Source: Aureimonas sp. Leaf427
GTDB taxonomy: Bacteria > Pseudomonadota > Alphaproteobacteria > Rhizobiales > Rhizobiaceae
Assembly: GCF_001425485.1 (NCBI RefSeq)
Contig: NZ_LMQW01000016.1
Span: 1 to 60,109, forward strand
Direction of reading: 5' to 3'
DNA length: 60,109 nucleotides
Shown here: positions 36,943-45,742 of the stretch, piece by piece
How the letters are laid out: every line of letters begins with the position of its first letter
How positions within the stretch are numbered: position 1 is the stretch's first letter
Notes under the pieces: generated by a model
The model's database searches: none
What the model saw: only the letters and a program-made list of their open reading frames with translations
What the model was told of the DNA's origin: nothing
Made by a program: the position numbers and the translations under genes

Positions 36943-37242
36943 TTACGGTTCGTATTTCCAGGCTAACATCAGGGCCGGCTCGGCGAGAGAATCGACGAGC
37001 GTCACCGCCAAGGCCACCTTGATCCCCATGAACACCTCGGGATCCTCAGCCTTGATCTCGATCCAGAGGGTTGATCCCACGCATCGCAGCTTCGCCTGAC
37101 CACCCGCGAACCTGACACGATAGCCGAACACGTCGAACTGGACATCCTCGGCAACGGACGGGACCATTCCATGGAGCCGTTCGAGCCGGACTTCCGTCGC
37201 CTGGCAGTTCAGTTCTATGGAGAACTCGACGGCGTCGGTCAT
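36943..37242 (-). CDS. Hypothetical protein convergent with virB11
   Basis: This 99-residue ORF reads MTDAVEFSIELNCQATEVRL, then DVQFDVFGYRVRFAGGQAKL and a strand-rich middle, suggesting a small beta-sheet protein. No family is recognised. It lies 78 bp after azlD on the same strand and ends 14 bp from the virB11 stop, so the two operons converge here. It may be the last gene of the azl operon. Confidence 0.55.
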   Translation of the reverse strand: MTDAVEFSIELNCQATEVRLERLHGMVPSVAEDVQFDVFGYRVRFAGGQAKLRCVGSTLWIEIKAEDPEVFMGIKVALAVTLVDSLAEPALMLAWKYEP

Positions 37243-37319
37243 AGCGCCTCCTTATCGTTGGAGCGGAAACGGCGAGGGTGCTTGGACAGGGAAAGCGCGG
37301 CGGCACACAGCCCTCAGGT

Positions 37320-37637
37320 TCACAGAACCGCGCTGAAACCCATGAAACCAGCGACGCCAACGGCAACCGTCAGAAACAGGCTGCGCGAGACGAGACCGAC
37401 GATCCCGGCTGCCACCGCGGAAACCAGCGTAATGCTGACGCCGGAGGGTGCGATTTCCGGGTTGGAGAGCAGGTCGGCGACAATCAGGGCGGTCATGATG
37501 GCGACCGGGATGAAGGCAAGCCAACGCCGGATCAGGATCGGCATCTCGCAACGGGACAGGAACACGATCGGAAGCGAGCGGACAGCGATGGTCACAAGCG
37601 CGCAGGCTCCGATGACGGCGATCATCGACATGTTCAT
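37320..37637 (-). CDS. AzlD-family transport subunit
   Basis: From ATG 37637 the 105-residue protein has four hydrophobic segments and the AzlD features AVRSLPIVFLSRCEMPILIR and RRWLAFIPVAIMTALIVADL. With AzlC it forms a branched-chain or other amino acid exporter. The start overlaps the azlC stop (ATGA). It belongs to a five-gene operon starting at the serine acetyltransferase. Confidence 0.9.
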   Translation of the reverse strand: MNMSMIAVIGACALVTIAVRSLPIVFLSRCEMPILIRRWLAFIPVAIMTALIVADLLSNPEIAPSGVSITLVSAVAAGIVGLVSRSLFLTVAVGVAGFMGFSAVL

Positions 37638-38374
37638 GCGGAGACATCTTCTTCGCGGCGAAGACCGATTACGACGGCGGTTCCGGCCGTTGCAGCCAAG
37701 ATCGTCGCGACCAGGATCGTGGCGTTGGCATCGATATGGCCATGCATGACCGCGACGATCGCCATCGTCACCAAGATAACAAGCATGTCGACGAGCTTCG
37801 TCCGGCTTGCGAACCAAGTGACCGTCAGCAGACCGACGAACATCGCAGTCAGGCTGAACCCCAACCCCTTCGTGATCGCCTGCGGGATCGACGATGCGAG
37901 CACGGCGCCGCAAAGGTTGGCGAAGATCCAGTTCCCGTAGGCCGTGACGTTGAGACCAAGCAGCCAGGAGAAGGGAATTCGGCCATGCGTCTGCGCGCGC
38001 TGGGCCGCCACGCCGAATGTCTCGTCCGTCAGCAGCGCTCCGGCCAAGAACCGTTCGAACAGCGGGCGTCCCTGGAAGAAGGTGGCAAGATGGGAGCTCA
38101 TCAGGACGTAGCGCAGGTTAACCAGCAGCACGCTCATGACGATCGCCCATGCGCCAGCGCCTGCCGCGTAGAGCGAGTAGAACATAAACTGGGCCGAGCC
38201 GGCATAGAGAAGCCCTGCCAGAACACCTATCTCCATCAGGGAAAAGCCAGCGACGGAGCCGATGGCACCGGCGGCGAAGCCGATGCTCCAGTAACCGAGG
38301 ATGGTCGGGCCGCAGGCGACAACGCCAGATTTGAACGAGCTCTCATGGGGGCGGGTTTGCTCGGCGACTGTCAT
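37634..38374 (-). CDS. AzlC-family amino acid exporter
   Basis: The 246-residue protein has 5-6 membrane segments and the AzlC signatures GYWSIGFAAGAIGSVAGFSL, LLYAGSAQFMFYSLYAAGAG and LLTDETFGVAA. It is the large subunit of AzlCD-type exporters. Its ATG overlaps the methyltransferase stop, and its stop overlaps azlD. Coupling to amino acid biosynthetic enzymes suggests export of their product. Confidence 0.93.
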   Translation of the reverse strand: MTVAEQTRPHESSFKSGVVACGPTILGYWSIGFAAGAIGSVAGFSLMEIGVLAGLLYAGSAQFMFYSLYAAGAGAWAIVMSVLLVNLRYVLMSSHLATFFQGRPLFERFLAGALLTDETFGVAAQRAQTHGRIPFSWLLGLNVTAYGNWIFANLCGAVLASSIPQAITKGLGFSLTAMFVGLLTVTWFASRTKLVDMLVILVTMAIVAVMHGHIDANATILVATILAATAGTAVVIGLRREEDVSA

Positions 38375-39231
38375 GACAGTCTCCCGACGATGATTTGGGC
38401 CGCCATCGGCAGCTCGTACCCCCCGCCCACGATCGAGAACCGTTCCGCGATCATGGTGGCCATGGACGTTCGGATGCGGGCCTGGACTTCCGTCGTTTGC
38501 TCACGTAGACGGGCGCCCGACCGCACCGATCCTTGGATCTCGGCGTTGAACAGATCATCGACGTGGGTGAGCGACCACGGTAGCGTGACGAGCGACGAGG
38601 CCTCTTGGCATTCCTCGAACCCGGCGTGGCGAAGCCGATCGCGACGAGCTTCCGTGTCCGTCAACTGATGATAATTCGGTCCGACCGGAACGGCGGTCTG
38701 GCCCTCCGCTTCGAGGGCCAGCGCGCGATCGAGAACATCACCGGCGCAATTGACGTCGTTGCCGGCCCAGATCGTGAACGCGCAGATGCCACCGGGACGA
38801 AGGACGCGCGCGAACTCGCTCAGAACCCTCCCGGGATCGGAGAAATGCTGCATCCCGAAGTTCGAGACAACGGCATCGAAGCTGCCGTCGGGAAACCGCA
38901 GGCTGTGGGCGTCGCCGACCTCGAACCGGATGAACGGATGGAGCCGGCTGGCCTGCCGGATCATCGCCGCGGAAAAGTCGATCGCGGTGACAGTGGCACC
39001 GAGCTTGCGGGCATCACGGGCGACGTATCCCGGTCCCGTCGCCACGTCGAGCAGGTCGCGGTGTTCGATGGACCCAAGCGCAGCGAGCAAAGGCGGCACG
39101 AAGGCGCCCGTGACGTGCCCCCAGACGTGGTGATAGGGCGTCGCCAGCGTCTCCCAGCCACGATGCTCGAAATCCCGGAACGCATCGAGGCCAGTGTGAT
39201 GTTCGGCGATATCAGGCAACCTGTGCGACAT
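38371..39231 (-). CDS. SAM-dependent methyltransferase (class I)
   Basis: The start at ATG 39231 was chosen for the AAGGA upstream; it overlaps the previous gene by 20 bp. The 286-residue protein has a Rossmann methyltransferase core: LLDVATGPGYVARDARKLGA (SAM motif I), VTAIDFSAAMIRQASRLHPF, then LRFPDGSFDAVVSNFGMQHF and PGRVLSEFARVLRPGGICAF. This is the Methyltransf_11/UbiE-like type acting on small molecules. Its substrate is likely the product of the upstream cysteine-synthase-like enzyme, by context only. Confidence 0.88.
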   Translation of the reverse strand: MSHRLPDIAEHHTGLDAFRDFEHRGWETLATPYHHVWGHVTGAFVPPLLAALGSIEHRDLLDVATGPGYVARDARKLGATVTAIDFSAAMIRQASRLHPFIRFEVGDAHSLRFPDGSFDAVVSNFGMQHFSDPGRVLSEFARVLRPGGICAFTIWAGNDVNCAGDVLDRALALEAEGQTAVPVGPNYHQLTDTEARRDRLRHAGFEECQEASSLVTLPWSLTHVDDLFNAEIQGSVRSGARLREQTTEVQARIRTSMATMIAERFSIVGGGYELPMAAQIIVGRLS

Positions 39232-40096
39232 CGAGATATCCTTCTCCGCCGTCATAGGCGATCGTGACGATGAGCTGGTCGGGGTGGTCCGCTGCCAGCC
39301 GCTTTGCGAGAAAATAGTTTCCGCCGGCCGACGGGCCGGGATAGAGGCCGGTGTTGCGCGCAAAGAGCCTTTGCCCCGTTGCAGCCTCGGCATCGGAAAC
39401 GGGTGCGATCTCGTCGATCAGTCCGAGATCGAGAAGCGGCGGCATGACGCCGACGGCCGTGCCCTTCTGGATATGATCACCGAAGACGCCGCCTCGGTAG
39501 CAGCATCGCTCGGGCTGGTTCAGGACGATGCGCACGTTTGCAAAACGCGCCTTCAGGCAACGCCCGATTCCGTTGGCGCTGGCGCCGGTGCCCGCCCCGA
39601 CGACGAGAATGCAGCCCGTGAAATCGTTGATCTCGGAGGAAAGCTGAGCCGCCAGCTCGGGCCCGGTCTCCAGAAGATGCGCTTCGAGATTGGCGGGATT
39701 GTTGAACTGATCCGTGAAGCAATAGGTCTCCGGCTGGTCGGCCAGAAGCTGGGTGATCACTTCGCGCGGCTGAAAACCGGCTTTGAGAAGATCAACACCG
39801 ACGAGGTTCGCCCCGTATTCGAGGCAGAGCGCGCGTTTCAAGGGCGAGAAGCTGAGCCCGACGACCAGATCGACGGCGATGCCGTGCTTCTGTGCCTCGA
39901 ACGCCAGGCCGACGCCAAAATTGCCGCCGCTCTTCTCGAGGATTCGCCGGCTCCCGCCGGGAACCAGATCGCCAAGCTCCATCGCACGACGGATGACATG
40001 GCGGGCCGCGCGAGATTTGTGGCTCCCTCCGAGATTGAAGAGCTCGAGTTTCGCCCGAATGTTTCTCTGGGGCGATATCAACGGCGTTACGGGCAT
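39212..40096 (-). CDS. Cysteine-synthase-like PLP enzyme
   Basis: The 294-residue fold type II PLP enzyme begins with KLELFNLGGSHKSRAARHVI, where the Lys (GGSHKSRA) forms the Schiff base. The Asn box EKSGGNFGVGLAFEAQKHGI and the phosphate-binding GAGTGASANGIGR loop follow. It matches the O-acetylserine sulfhydrylase / cystathionine beta-synthase family but is divergent. With the upstream serine acetyltransferase it would convert O-acetylserine into cysteine or a beta-substituted alanine; the nucleophile is unknown. It overlaps the serine acetyltransferase gene by 10 bp. Confidence 0.85.
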   Translation of the reverse strand: MPVTPLISPQRNIRAKLELFNLGGSHKSRAARHVIRRAMELGDLVPGGSRRILEKSGGNFGVGLAFEAQKHGIAVDLVVGLSFSPLKRALCLEYGANLVGVDLLKAGFQPREVITQLLADQPETYCFTDQFNNPANLEAHLLETGPELAAQLSSEINDFTGCILVVGAGTGASANGIGRCLKARFANVRIVLNQPERCCYRGGVFGDHIQKGTAVGVMPPLLDLGLIDEIAPVSDAEAATGQRLFARNTGLYPGPSAGGNYFLAKRLAADHPDQLIVTIAYDGGEGYLDVAQVA

Positions 40097-40905
40097 CGCT
40101 CGGCTCCCGCGCTGGAGAACGTACCGATGATCGCTGGGGAGGAGGCAGCGTAGATCGCGTGAGCCGGCTTGTTGACCACCCGGCTTCCGGCAGGAAGATC
40201 CGTGGTCAGGGTAACGTCCGAACCGATGAAGCAGTCGTCGCCGATCACGACAGGCCCGAGGATCCGGGATCCACCGGAGATCTGGACACGGTCGCCGATC
40301 GTCGGATGGCGCTTGCCATCAGATGCGTCTCCGATCGCGCGGCCGCCCAGAATGACGTTGTTGAGGATGTAGGCGTCGTCCCCGAGCTCAGTGGTCTGGC
40401 CGATGACGGTGCCCCAACCGTGGTCGATGCAAAGGCGGGCACCGATGCGCGCCTCCGGATGGATCTCAATGCCGGTCAGGGACCGGGCGGAAAAGCACAA
40501 CCGCATGGCGTCGACCTGAAGCTGGTCCCAAGGCTGGTCCAGCTGCAGAAGCCCGCTCGCGAGGCGATAGTGGAGGACAGCGCAGAAGGTCGAATGGATC
40601 GAGATCTGGCATTCGATCGGCTTGTTCCGTATGGCTGGATCGCGCAACCGGGAAGACATGAGGTCGTCGATCGCAGCGCGGCAAGCCGACGCCACAGCAT
40701 CCGCGTAGCGATCGACCTCGTAAATGCCTGCGTTGCGGAACGCGACGAACGCAAAGTCCCCGATGATCTTCCTGGCATTGCGGGCCTCTTCTTCCGCTGT
40801 TCGCCGGATGGATATGTTTCTCCGTTTCAACATTCGCCCCCACTGATCAAAATCACCCTCAGGAGTTGTCAATATAGCTACGACTGTATCGCCGGGATTG
40901 GACAA
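40087..40905 (-). CDS. Serine O-acetyltransferase-like protein (CysE family)
   Basis: The 272-residue protein has a helical N-terminal part and a C-terminal left-handed beta-helix of hexapeptide repeats: IHPEARIGARLCIDHGWGTV, IGQTTELGDDAYILNNVILG, then IGDRVQISGGSRILGPVVIG. The DHGWGTVIG segment carries the catalytic Asp-His pair of CysE. It makes O-acetylserine for the next enzyme. It is the first gene of the operon and is divergent from the AraC gene 75 bp away. Confidence 0.9.
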   Translation of the reverse strand: MSNPGDTVVAILTTPEGDFDQWGRMLKRRNISIRRTAEEEARNARKIIGDFAFVAFRNAGIYEVDRYADAVASACRAAIDDLMSSRLRDPAIRNKPIECQISIHSTFCAVLHYRLASGLLQLDQPWDQLQVDAMRLCFSARSLTGIEIHPEARIGARLCIDHGWGTVIGQTTELGDDAYILNNVILGGRAIGDASDGKRHPTIGDRVQISGGSRILGPVVIGDDCFIGSDVTLTTDLPAGSRVVNKPAHAIYAASSPAIIGTFSSAGAERCP

Positions 40906-40980
40906 TCCTGCTATCGGTGCAACCGATGCGACGTGCCGGAGAGTGCGGACAGGCCAGGAAAAGCATGCGGGAGGATGGAG

Positions 40981-41811
40981 ATGGGAAAGGATCGACTTCG
41001 GCTATGGCGAGACGGCGGGGTGTTCGGGAAACTGGAACTCCTCAGCGCGCGGTGTTTCCGACATCGCTATCCGGCGCACAGCCATGACGAGTTCGTCATC
41101 GCCGCTTTCCGACGGGGAGCGCAGCGTCATCAGATCGTCCGGCATACGGGGATCGCCTATGCCGGAACCGTCATGATCATCCCGCCGGGCGCGGTGCATA
41201 CGGGAGAAGCTGCGGAGCGGGATGGCGGGTGGGAGTATTGCGCGTTCTATCCGGAGGCTTCCGTCCTTGAGCGTATCGCGGACGAATGGCTTGGCCCCGG
41301 AACCGGCACGCTAGATTTCGGGCGAGACGTGATCTTCGAGGACCGCGTCATGACGGGACATCTGCTGAACGCCCATCGCATTGCCGAAATGTCGCCCGAC
41401 CCGATCGAGCGCCAATGCGCGTTGTTCGATGCGTTCGGCCTTCTGATCCGTCGCTACGGCCAGCGCACGCGCGAGCCACGTACCTCACCCATCCTCGATG
41501 CGAACATCGCTCCGGCCATCGAGTTTTTGCGAGAGCATTTCGACCGGCCGCTGATCGTTCGCGAGATCGCGCGCGTCGTGGACTTCAGCGAGTTCCACTT
41601 CATGCGGCTCTTCCGGGCAAAGACCGGCCTGACGGTCCATGCCTACCTGACGCAGCTTCGCCTTCAACGCGCGAAGGATCTATTGCAGCAGGGCACGCGC
41701 CCCGTCGACATCGCGGTCGATGTCGGATTTTGCGACCAAAGCCATATGATCAAAAGGTTTCGGGCGCATTTCGGCGTGACACCGGGTGATTTCGCATCGG
41801 CCTGCCGATGA
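40981..41811 (+). CDS. AraC family transcriptional regulator
   Basis: The start at ATG 40981 has GGAGG 6 bases upstream; the much longer open frame 5' of it is a shadow of the divergent acetyltransferase gene. The 276-residue protein has an N-terminal cupin-like AraC binding domain (RYPAHSHDEFVIAAFRRGAQ, IIPPGAVHTGEA). The C-terminal double helix-turn-helix is clear (LIVREIARVVDFSEFHFMRL, DIAVDVGFCDQSHMIKRFRA). This LysE-type AraC architecture often controls adjacent amino acid exporters, so it likely activates the divergent operon. Confidence 0.93.
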   Translation: MGKDRLRLWRDGGVFGKLELLSARCFRHRYPAHSHDEFVIAAFRRGAQRHQIVRHTGIAYAGTVMIIPPGAVHTGEAAERDGGWEYCAFYPEASVLERIADEWLGPGTGTLDFGRDVIFEDRVMTGHLLNAHRIAEMSPDPIERQCALFDAFGLLIRRYGQRTREPRTSPILDANIAPAIEFLREHFDRPLIVREIARVVDFSEFHFMRLFRAKTGLTVHAYLTQLRLQRAKDLLQQGTRPVDIAVDVGFCDQSHMIKRFRAHFGVTPGDFASACR

Positions 41812-42025
41812 CGGGTCGCCGGGTGGCCGGCGTCGGAACACTCAATAAGTCGGCGGTCGAGAAACGATGGGTTTTGCGCTTCAGCACTGAGAACCATTTT
41901 TGTCGGCCGCGGCCGCTAGGCCAGTCCGATACAGGCGAATTGGACAACTCATCGACCAGCCTGCGCGTCCTCAACGCTAGCTTCAGGCGGAGGACGGGGA
42001 AAAGGAAGGACGCCTGGCGCCGACT
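41812..42025. other. Junction between AraC gene and IS6 fragment
   Basis: No gene is seen. The composition changes here, and the break before the IS6-like fragment marks where an older insertion or deletion has cut. Confidence 0.35.
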
Positions 42026-42265
42026 TGCCAGCATCGGCAGGTGAAGTTCTTGAACAATCGCCTCGAGTCCGACCACGGGAAGCTAAAGCAGCGGATCCGA
42101 CCGGTGCGAGGGTTCAAGTCGCGCAAGACGGCGCACAATACAATCCAAGGGTTCGAAGTCATGCGAATGTTCCGGAAGGGGCAGTTCCGTTCCATGGTCG
42201 CCAGCCTCGCTGGCGGATCGGAGGCTTGGACCATTGGAAGGCTGTTCCAGGTCTTCATCACCTGA
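42026..42265 (+). pseudogene. IS6 family transposase C-terminal fragment
   Basis: The frame reads QHRQVKFLNNRLESDHGKLK, then QRIRPVRGFKSRKTAHNTIQ and GFEVMRMFRKGQFR. This is the C-terminal end of an IS6/IS26-type DDE transposase around the catalytic Glu (NNRLESDHG). The N-terminal two thirds are missing, and no terminal repeats were identified. Confidence 0.75.
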
Positions 42266-42556
42266 AAATGGAACAGAAAGGGATCATTGCGTCCCGAAAT
42301 GCTTTTGCAACAGCGCCGGATTTTTCCAACGGAGCTCTCTGGATTCACATTCTAGAATCGGAACAGCGTGGCTGGAAGGCGGGTGTCCAGCCTGACTCGC
42401 CGCCAACTCCATAACTCCCTCGCATACCCGGTGTATCTTATCTGCGGTATCTCTCGAAGCCTACGGTGGATCATCAGCGCAAATGGACGGAGGGGACGCT
42501 CCATCAGGCTTGGCTATCGCCTGCGTGGCCTCTAGGTTGTACGGGAGGGGGCGCAC
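42266..42556. other. Intergenic stretch without a recognisable gene
   Basis: No believable coding frame or repeat was seen between the IS6 and GHKL fragments. A GGGAGGGG sequence near its end may be the old ribosome binding site of the GHKL gene. Confidence 0.35.
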
Positions 42557-42727
42557 TTGTTCAGAATTACCGCACGCACAGTACTAGAGCTCGGCGCCGA
42601 ACTGATCAGTTCGGACATCATCGCGTTCTACGAGCTCATTAAGAATGGCTTCGACGCAGTTACGCGCCGTGGCGTCGAGGTGCGCTTCGACATCCCCATA
42701 CCGCGCCATAACTATCCTGTCGCATAA
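42557..42727 (+). pseudogene. Truncated GHKL ATPase (N-terminal fragment)
   Basis: A TTG-started 56-codon frame reads FRITARTVLELGAELISSDI, then IAFYELIKNGFDAVTRRGVE, and stops soon after. The E-L-I-K-N-x-F-D-A block is the N box of GHKL ATPases (HSP90/MutL/histidine kinase fold) of the ATP-binding protein type often found in defence islands. Only the first part survives, so it is a remnant. Confidence 0.6.
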
Positions 42728-42859
42728 ACGGTCATTTATGAGACGTTAGAAGACAAGTCGGTTATTTTTCCTGAAACGGCTTCCGCTAAGGAAATTTTCT
42801 ATAAACTTATTGAGAGCACCATGTGTTGATTGTTTCAACGCGCTTAATGGGAATCAGTC

Positions 42860-44776
42860 ATGCTGAGCAAGATGAGTATCGGGATCAAGGTCGCGGTCAT
42901 CGCTGGGTCTATCAGCCTTATCGGCATTCTGGCATCCGCCTATGCGAGCAAGGTTCTGCATCAGGTCGACAGCGAATACACGTCGATGAACGAGAACCTC
43001 AGCGACTCGGCCCTTTATCTCGCTAGGCTCAACCGTACGATTAACGCGATGGGCTACGGGACCTATCGTTCCATTGCCTATGACGACGTTCGGGCCGAGA
43101 AGGGCAAAGAAGCCGCTCTTTCTGCAATTGACATCGGGACAGAGGCCATAGACCTCATCATGCCGCGTTTGTTAGACCGGAAGGGCCAACTCGGAGAGAT
43201 CCAGAGCGATTTCGTTATGATCTCGCAGAGTGTCCGTAAGGCTGTTGATCTGGGCGTTTCCAACGATAACGCCGGCGCGCAGGCGGTCATGGGCGAGACT
43301 GACGCTAAGATCCTTGAGGTGACGACAAAGATCCAAAATCTCGCGGACGAGACGAACAAGCGCGTCGTTGATCGTGCGCACGAATTGAGCGCGTTGTCGT
43401 CCTCTACGATCTATTTTTTGATCGGAGGCACGGTGGCTTGCGCCATTCTGGGTCTGATCGCAGCGTTGTTCGTTTCCGCCAAGGGCATCACCGGACCGCT
43501 AAATGCGCTGCGTGATCGAATGGGCGAACTCGCTGGCGGTCGCCTCGATGTCACGGTGGACGGACAGAACCGGGGCGATGAGGTCGGCGCGATGGCGAAA
43601 GCCGTGCAGGTCTTCAAGGACGCGGCCAATCAGAATAAGGAGTTGGCAGCCGCCGCCGCAGCGGCCGAGTCCGCTCAGGTCGCCCAGCGCGACCGCCAAT
43701 CCGCCATCGACAATGCCAAGGCCGAAGACCTCAAGGTCTTCGTCCACCACGTCGAGGCAGGCTTCGACGCGCTGTCCAACGGTGATCTGACCGTGCGCAT
43801 GAACGGGGTCGTTGCGGCCGAATTCGAGCCGATCCGTGCCAAGTTCAACAGCTCCGTCGCCCAGCTCGAAGACACGATCGGCTCCGTCGTCACCGCTGTC
43901 GGCACGATGAAGACCGGCCTTGCCGAGATCACCATCGCTGCTTCAGATCTATCCCAGCGTACCGAGCAACAGGCCGCCAGCTTGGAACAGACGGTCGCCG
44001 CCTTGTCGGAGGTAACACGCGGCGTCGGCCAGACCGCACAGAGCGCTGACGATGCGAAGGCCGCCTCGTTCCTGGCGCAACGAGAAGCAGAAAAGGGCGG
44101 AGAGGTCGTCAACCTTGCCGTCGCCGCCATGTCGGAGATCGAAGCCTCCTCAACCAAGATCGGGCAGATCATCGGCGTCATCGACGAAATCGCTTTCCAG
44201 ACGAATCTCCTGGCGCTCAATGCCGGCGTCGAGGCGGCGCGGGCGGGGGAAGCGGGTCGCGGCTTTGCCGTGGTGGCGCAAGAGGTGCGCGGTCTCGCCC
44301 AGCGCTCGGCTGAGGCGGCCAAGGAGATCAAGGCGCTGATTGCCACCTCTTCGGCGCAAGTCGAGCAAGGCGTCGATCTGGTCACGGCCTCGGGCCATAG
44401 TCTGGAGCAGATCGTCGGCCAGATCGGCGGCGTTTCGACCATCATCACCGAGATGGCTCGGTCCGCCCGCGAACAGGCCATGAGCTTGAAGGAGGTCTCC
44501 ATGGCGGCCGACAACATGGACAAGGTCACGCAACAGAACGCGGCCATGGTGGAAGAGACGACGGCGGCAGCGCAGACGCTTTCCGCCGAAACGGACGAGC
44601 TTGCCACCATGATCGGCCGCTTCAACACCGCAACCGCTCGAAGCACGGGCCCAGCGCGGCGTTCGGCTCTTGCGGCGCGCAGGCCCTCCATGCCCGTCGT
44701 TCAGATGCGCAGCACCGGCTCCTCCGGCACGGTTCGCAAGCCGGCGCTCGCAAGCGAAGAATGGGCCGACTTTTGA
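42860..44776 (+). CDS. Methyl-accepting chemotaxis protein
   Basis: The 638-residue chemoreceptor has transmembrane helices at about residues 9-31 and 187-210, with a helical periplasmic sensor between. A HAMP domain follows (ITGPLNALRDRMGELAGGRL), then a second HAMP-like linker (FDALSNGDLTVRMNGVVAAE). The signalling domain contains the conserved tip EIAFQTNLLALNAGVEAARA, GEAGRGFAVVAQEVRGLAQR. It ends EEWADF, resembling the C-terminal CheR-binding pentapeptide of alphaproteobacterial receptors. The ligand is unknown. No other chemotaxis gene is nearby, so it would feed chromosomal Che proteins. Confidence 0.95.
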   Translation: MLSKMSIGIKVAVIAGSISLIGILASAYASKVLHQVDSEYTSMNENLSDSALYLARLNRTINAMGYGTYRSIAYDDVRAEKGKEAALSAIDIGTEAIDLIMPRLLDRKGQLGEIQSDFVMISQSVRKAVDLGVSNDNAGAQAVMGETDAKILEVTTKIQNLADETNKRVVDRAHELSALSSSTIYFLIGGTVACAILGLIAALFVSAKGITGPLNALRDRMGELAGGRLDVTVDGQNRGDEVGAMAKAVQVFKDAANQNKELAAAAAAAESAQVAQRDRQSAIDNAKAEDLKVFVHHVEAGFDALSNGDLTVRMNGVVAAEFEPIRAKFNSSVAQLEDTIGSVVTAVGTMKTGLAEITIAASDLSQRTEQQAASLEQTVAALSEVTRGVGQTAQSADDAKAASFLAQREAEKGGEVVNLAVAAMSEIEASSTKIGQIIGVIDEIAFQTNLLALNAGVEAARAGEAGRGFAVVAQEVRGLAQRSAEAAKEIKALIATSSAQVEQGVDLVTASGHSLEQIVGQIGGVSTIITEMARSAREQAMSLKEVSMAADNMDKVTQQNAAMVEETTAAAQTLSAETDELATMIGRFNTATARSTGPARRSALAARRPSMPVVQMRSTGSSGTVRKPALASEEWADF

Positions 44777-44976
44777 TGAAACACGCGGATCATCAGGTTG
44801 GTTTGCTAAATTTAGGGGTCTCGGATGAGCTGAAGACGAGCGATCCCGACCCTCTATTCCTAATGCAGCTAGAGGGTTCATTCCGGAAATTAGGGGAGGC
44901 CGTTTTAGATCTTGAGAGCATGGCTCGATGCTTGAAGGCCGACCGGCGTCGATCGCAATTTCGTTTAATCAGTTGA
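44776..44976 (+). CDS. Small hypothetical protein coupled to the chemoreceptor
   Basis: This 66-residue ORF starts at an ATG overlapping the chemoreceptor stop (TGATG). It reads MKHADHQVGLLNLGVSDELK and LMQLEGSFRKLGEAVLDLES, hydrophilic and probably helical. No family is recognised. The translational overlap and a terminator just downstream argue that it is real and cotranscribed. Confidence 0.5.
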   Translation: MKHADHQVGLLNLGVSDELKTSDPDPLFLMQLEGSFRKLGEAVLDLESMARCLKADRRRSQFRLIS

Positions 44977-44987
44977 GCCATAAGAGG

Positions 44988-45019
44988 AAGGCGCCTCCCC
45001 CAAAGGGAAGCGCCTTTTC
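44988..45019 (+). terminator. Rho-independent terminator after the chemoreceptor unit
   Basis: AAGGCGC and GCGCCTT arms with additional TCCC/GGGA pairing enclose a short loop, followed by TTTTCGTTT. It is a clear intrinsic terminator. Confidence 0.8.
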
Positions 45020-45079
45020 GTTTGCAATGCTCTCGGTCGCTTAAACCGCGGATCGCGTTCGATCCGGCGCTCGGGGAAA

Positions 45080-45358
45080 TTACCGTAGTCCTTCCGCGCA
45101 TCGCGCCATCGCCGTCGCCCATCGCGGCTGACGAAAAGTAATGCCGCCCAGAACCTGTTGGTTATCCTTGAGCGAAGCGACTTTCCCGAGATGGTACTGG
45201 ATGTGACGATGCATCATCACGAGAAGATCGATGGAAGCGGCTACCCCAATGGCGTCGGCGCAGAACTCAGCGCCTATGCGCGTATCGCGTACGCCTACGG
45301 TCCAAACCGCCTTTCGAACTGACCGGCGGGGTAATAGACTGCGCGTATGGACGTCCAT
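45080..45358 (-). CDS. Hypothetical protein next to the IS66 fragment
   Basis: The 92-residue ORF from ATG 45358 has protein-like composition in its second half (GAEFCADAIGVAASIDLLVM, HRHIQYHLGKVASLKDNQQV). The start of the frame is Arg-rich and less convincing. It may be a fragment whose 5' part was replaced by the IS66 remnant. No family is recognised. Confidence 0.35.
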   Translation of the reverse strand: MDVHTRSLLPRRSVRKAVWTVGVRDTRIGAEFCADAIGVAASIDLLVMMHRHIQYHLGKVASLKDNQQVLGGITFRQPRWATAMARCAEGLR

Positions 45359-45404
45359 AAGCACAGTACCTTCGAGCGGTTGGAGATCGTGGAGACGGGT
45401 CATC

Positions 45405-45729
45405 GTCGCCGTTGGAGCGAAAGCGCATCGACGCCCTGTTCGCCATTGAGCGCGAGGCGAACGGCTTGCCTGCAGACGAGCGCTTGGCGATCCGCCGCGA
45501 ACAATCGCTGCCGCTTCTCGTCGATCTGGAAAGCTGGATGCGCACCGAGAGGGCGCGACTGTCACGCCATGCCGACACCGCCAAGGCGATGGACTACATG
45601 CTGACCAAGTGGGACGCCTGCGCCCGCTTCGGCACCGACGGGCGCATCTGCCTGTCGAACAACGCCGCAGAGCGGGCCCTGCGCGGCATCGCACTCGGCC
45701 GACGCTCACGGAGCTTCGCCAGCTTGTAG
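45405..45729 (+). pseudogene. IS66 transposase C-terminal fragment (older copy)
   Basis: The frame reads RKRIDALFAIEREANGLPAD, then TDGRICLSNNAAERALRGIA and GRRSRSF before breaking off. NNAAERALRGIALGR is the conserved IS66 DDE end with the catalytic Glu. It differs from the nearby intact tnpC (NNTVERSIRP), so it comes from another IS66-type element. It stops where the second IS66 element begins, which suggests the latter inserted into it. Confidence 0.75.
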
Positions 45730-45742
45730 GTAACCGTCGTCC

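Noticed and set aside
40159-40980. Long 5' extension of the AraC reading frame
   Set aside because: It overlaps the serine acetyltransferase gene on the opposite strand; the AraC domain and a good ribosome binding site start at 40981.
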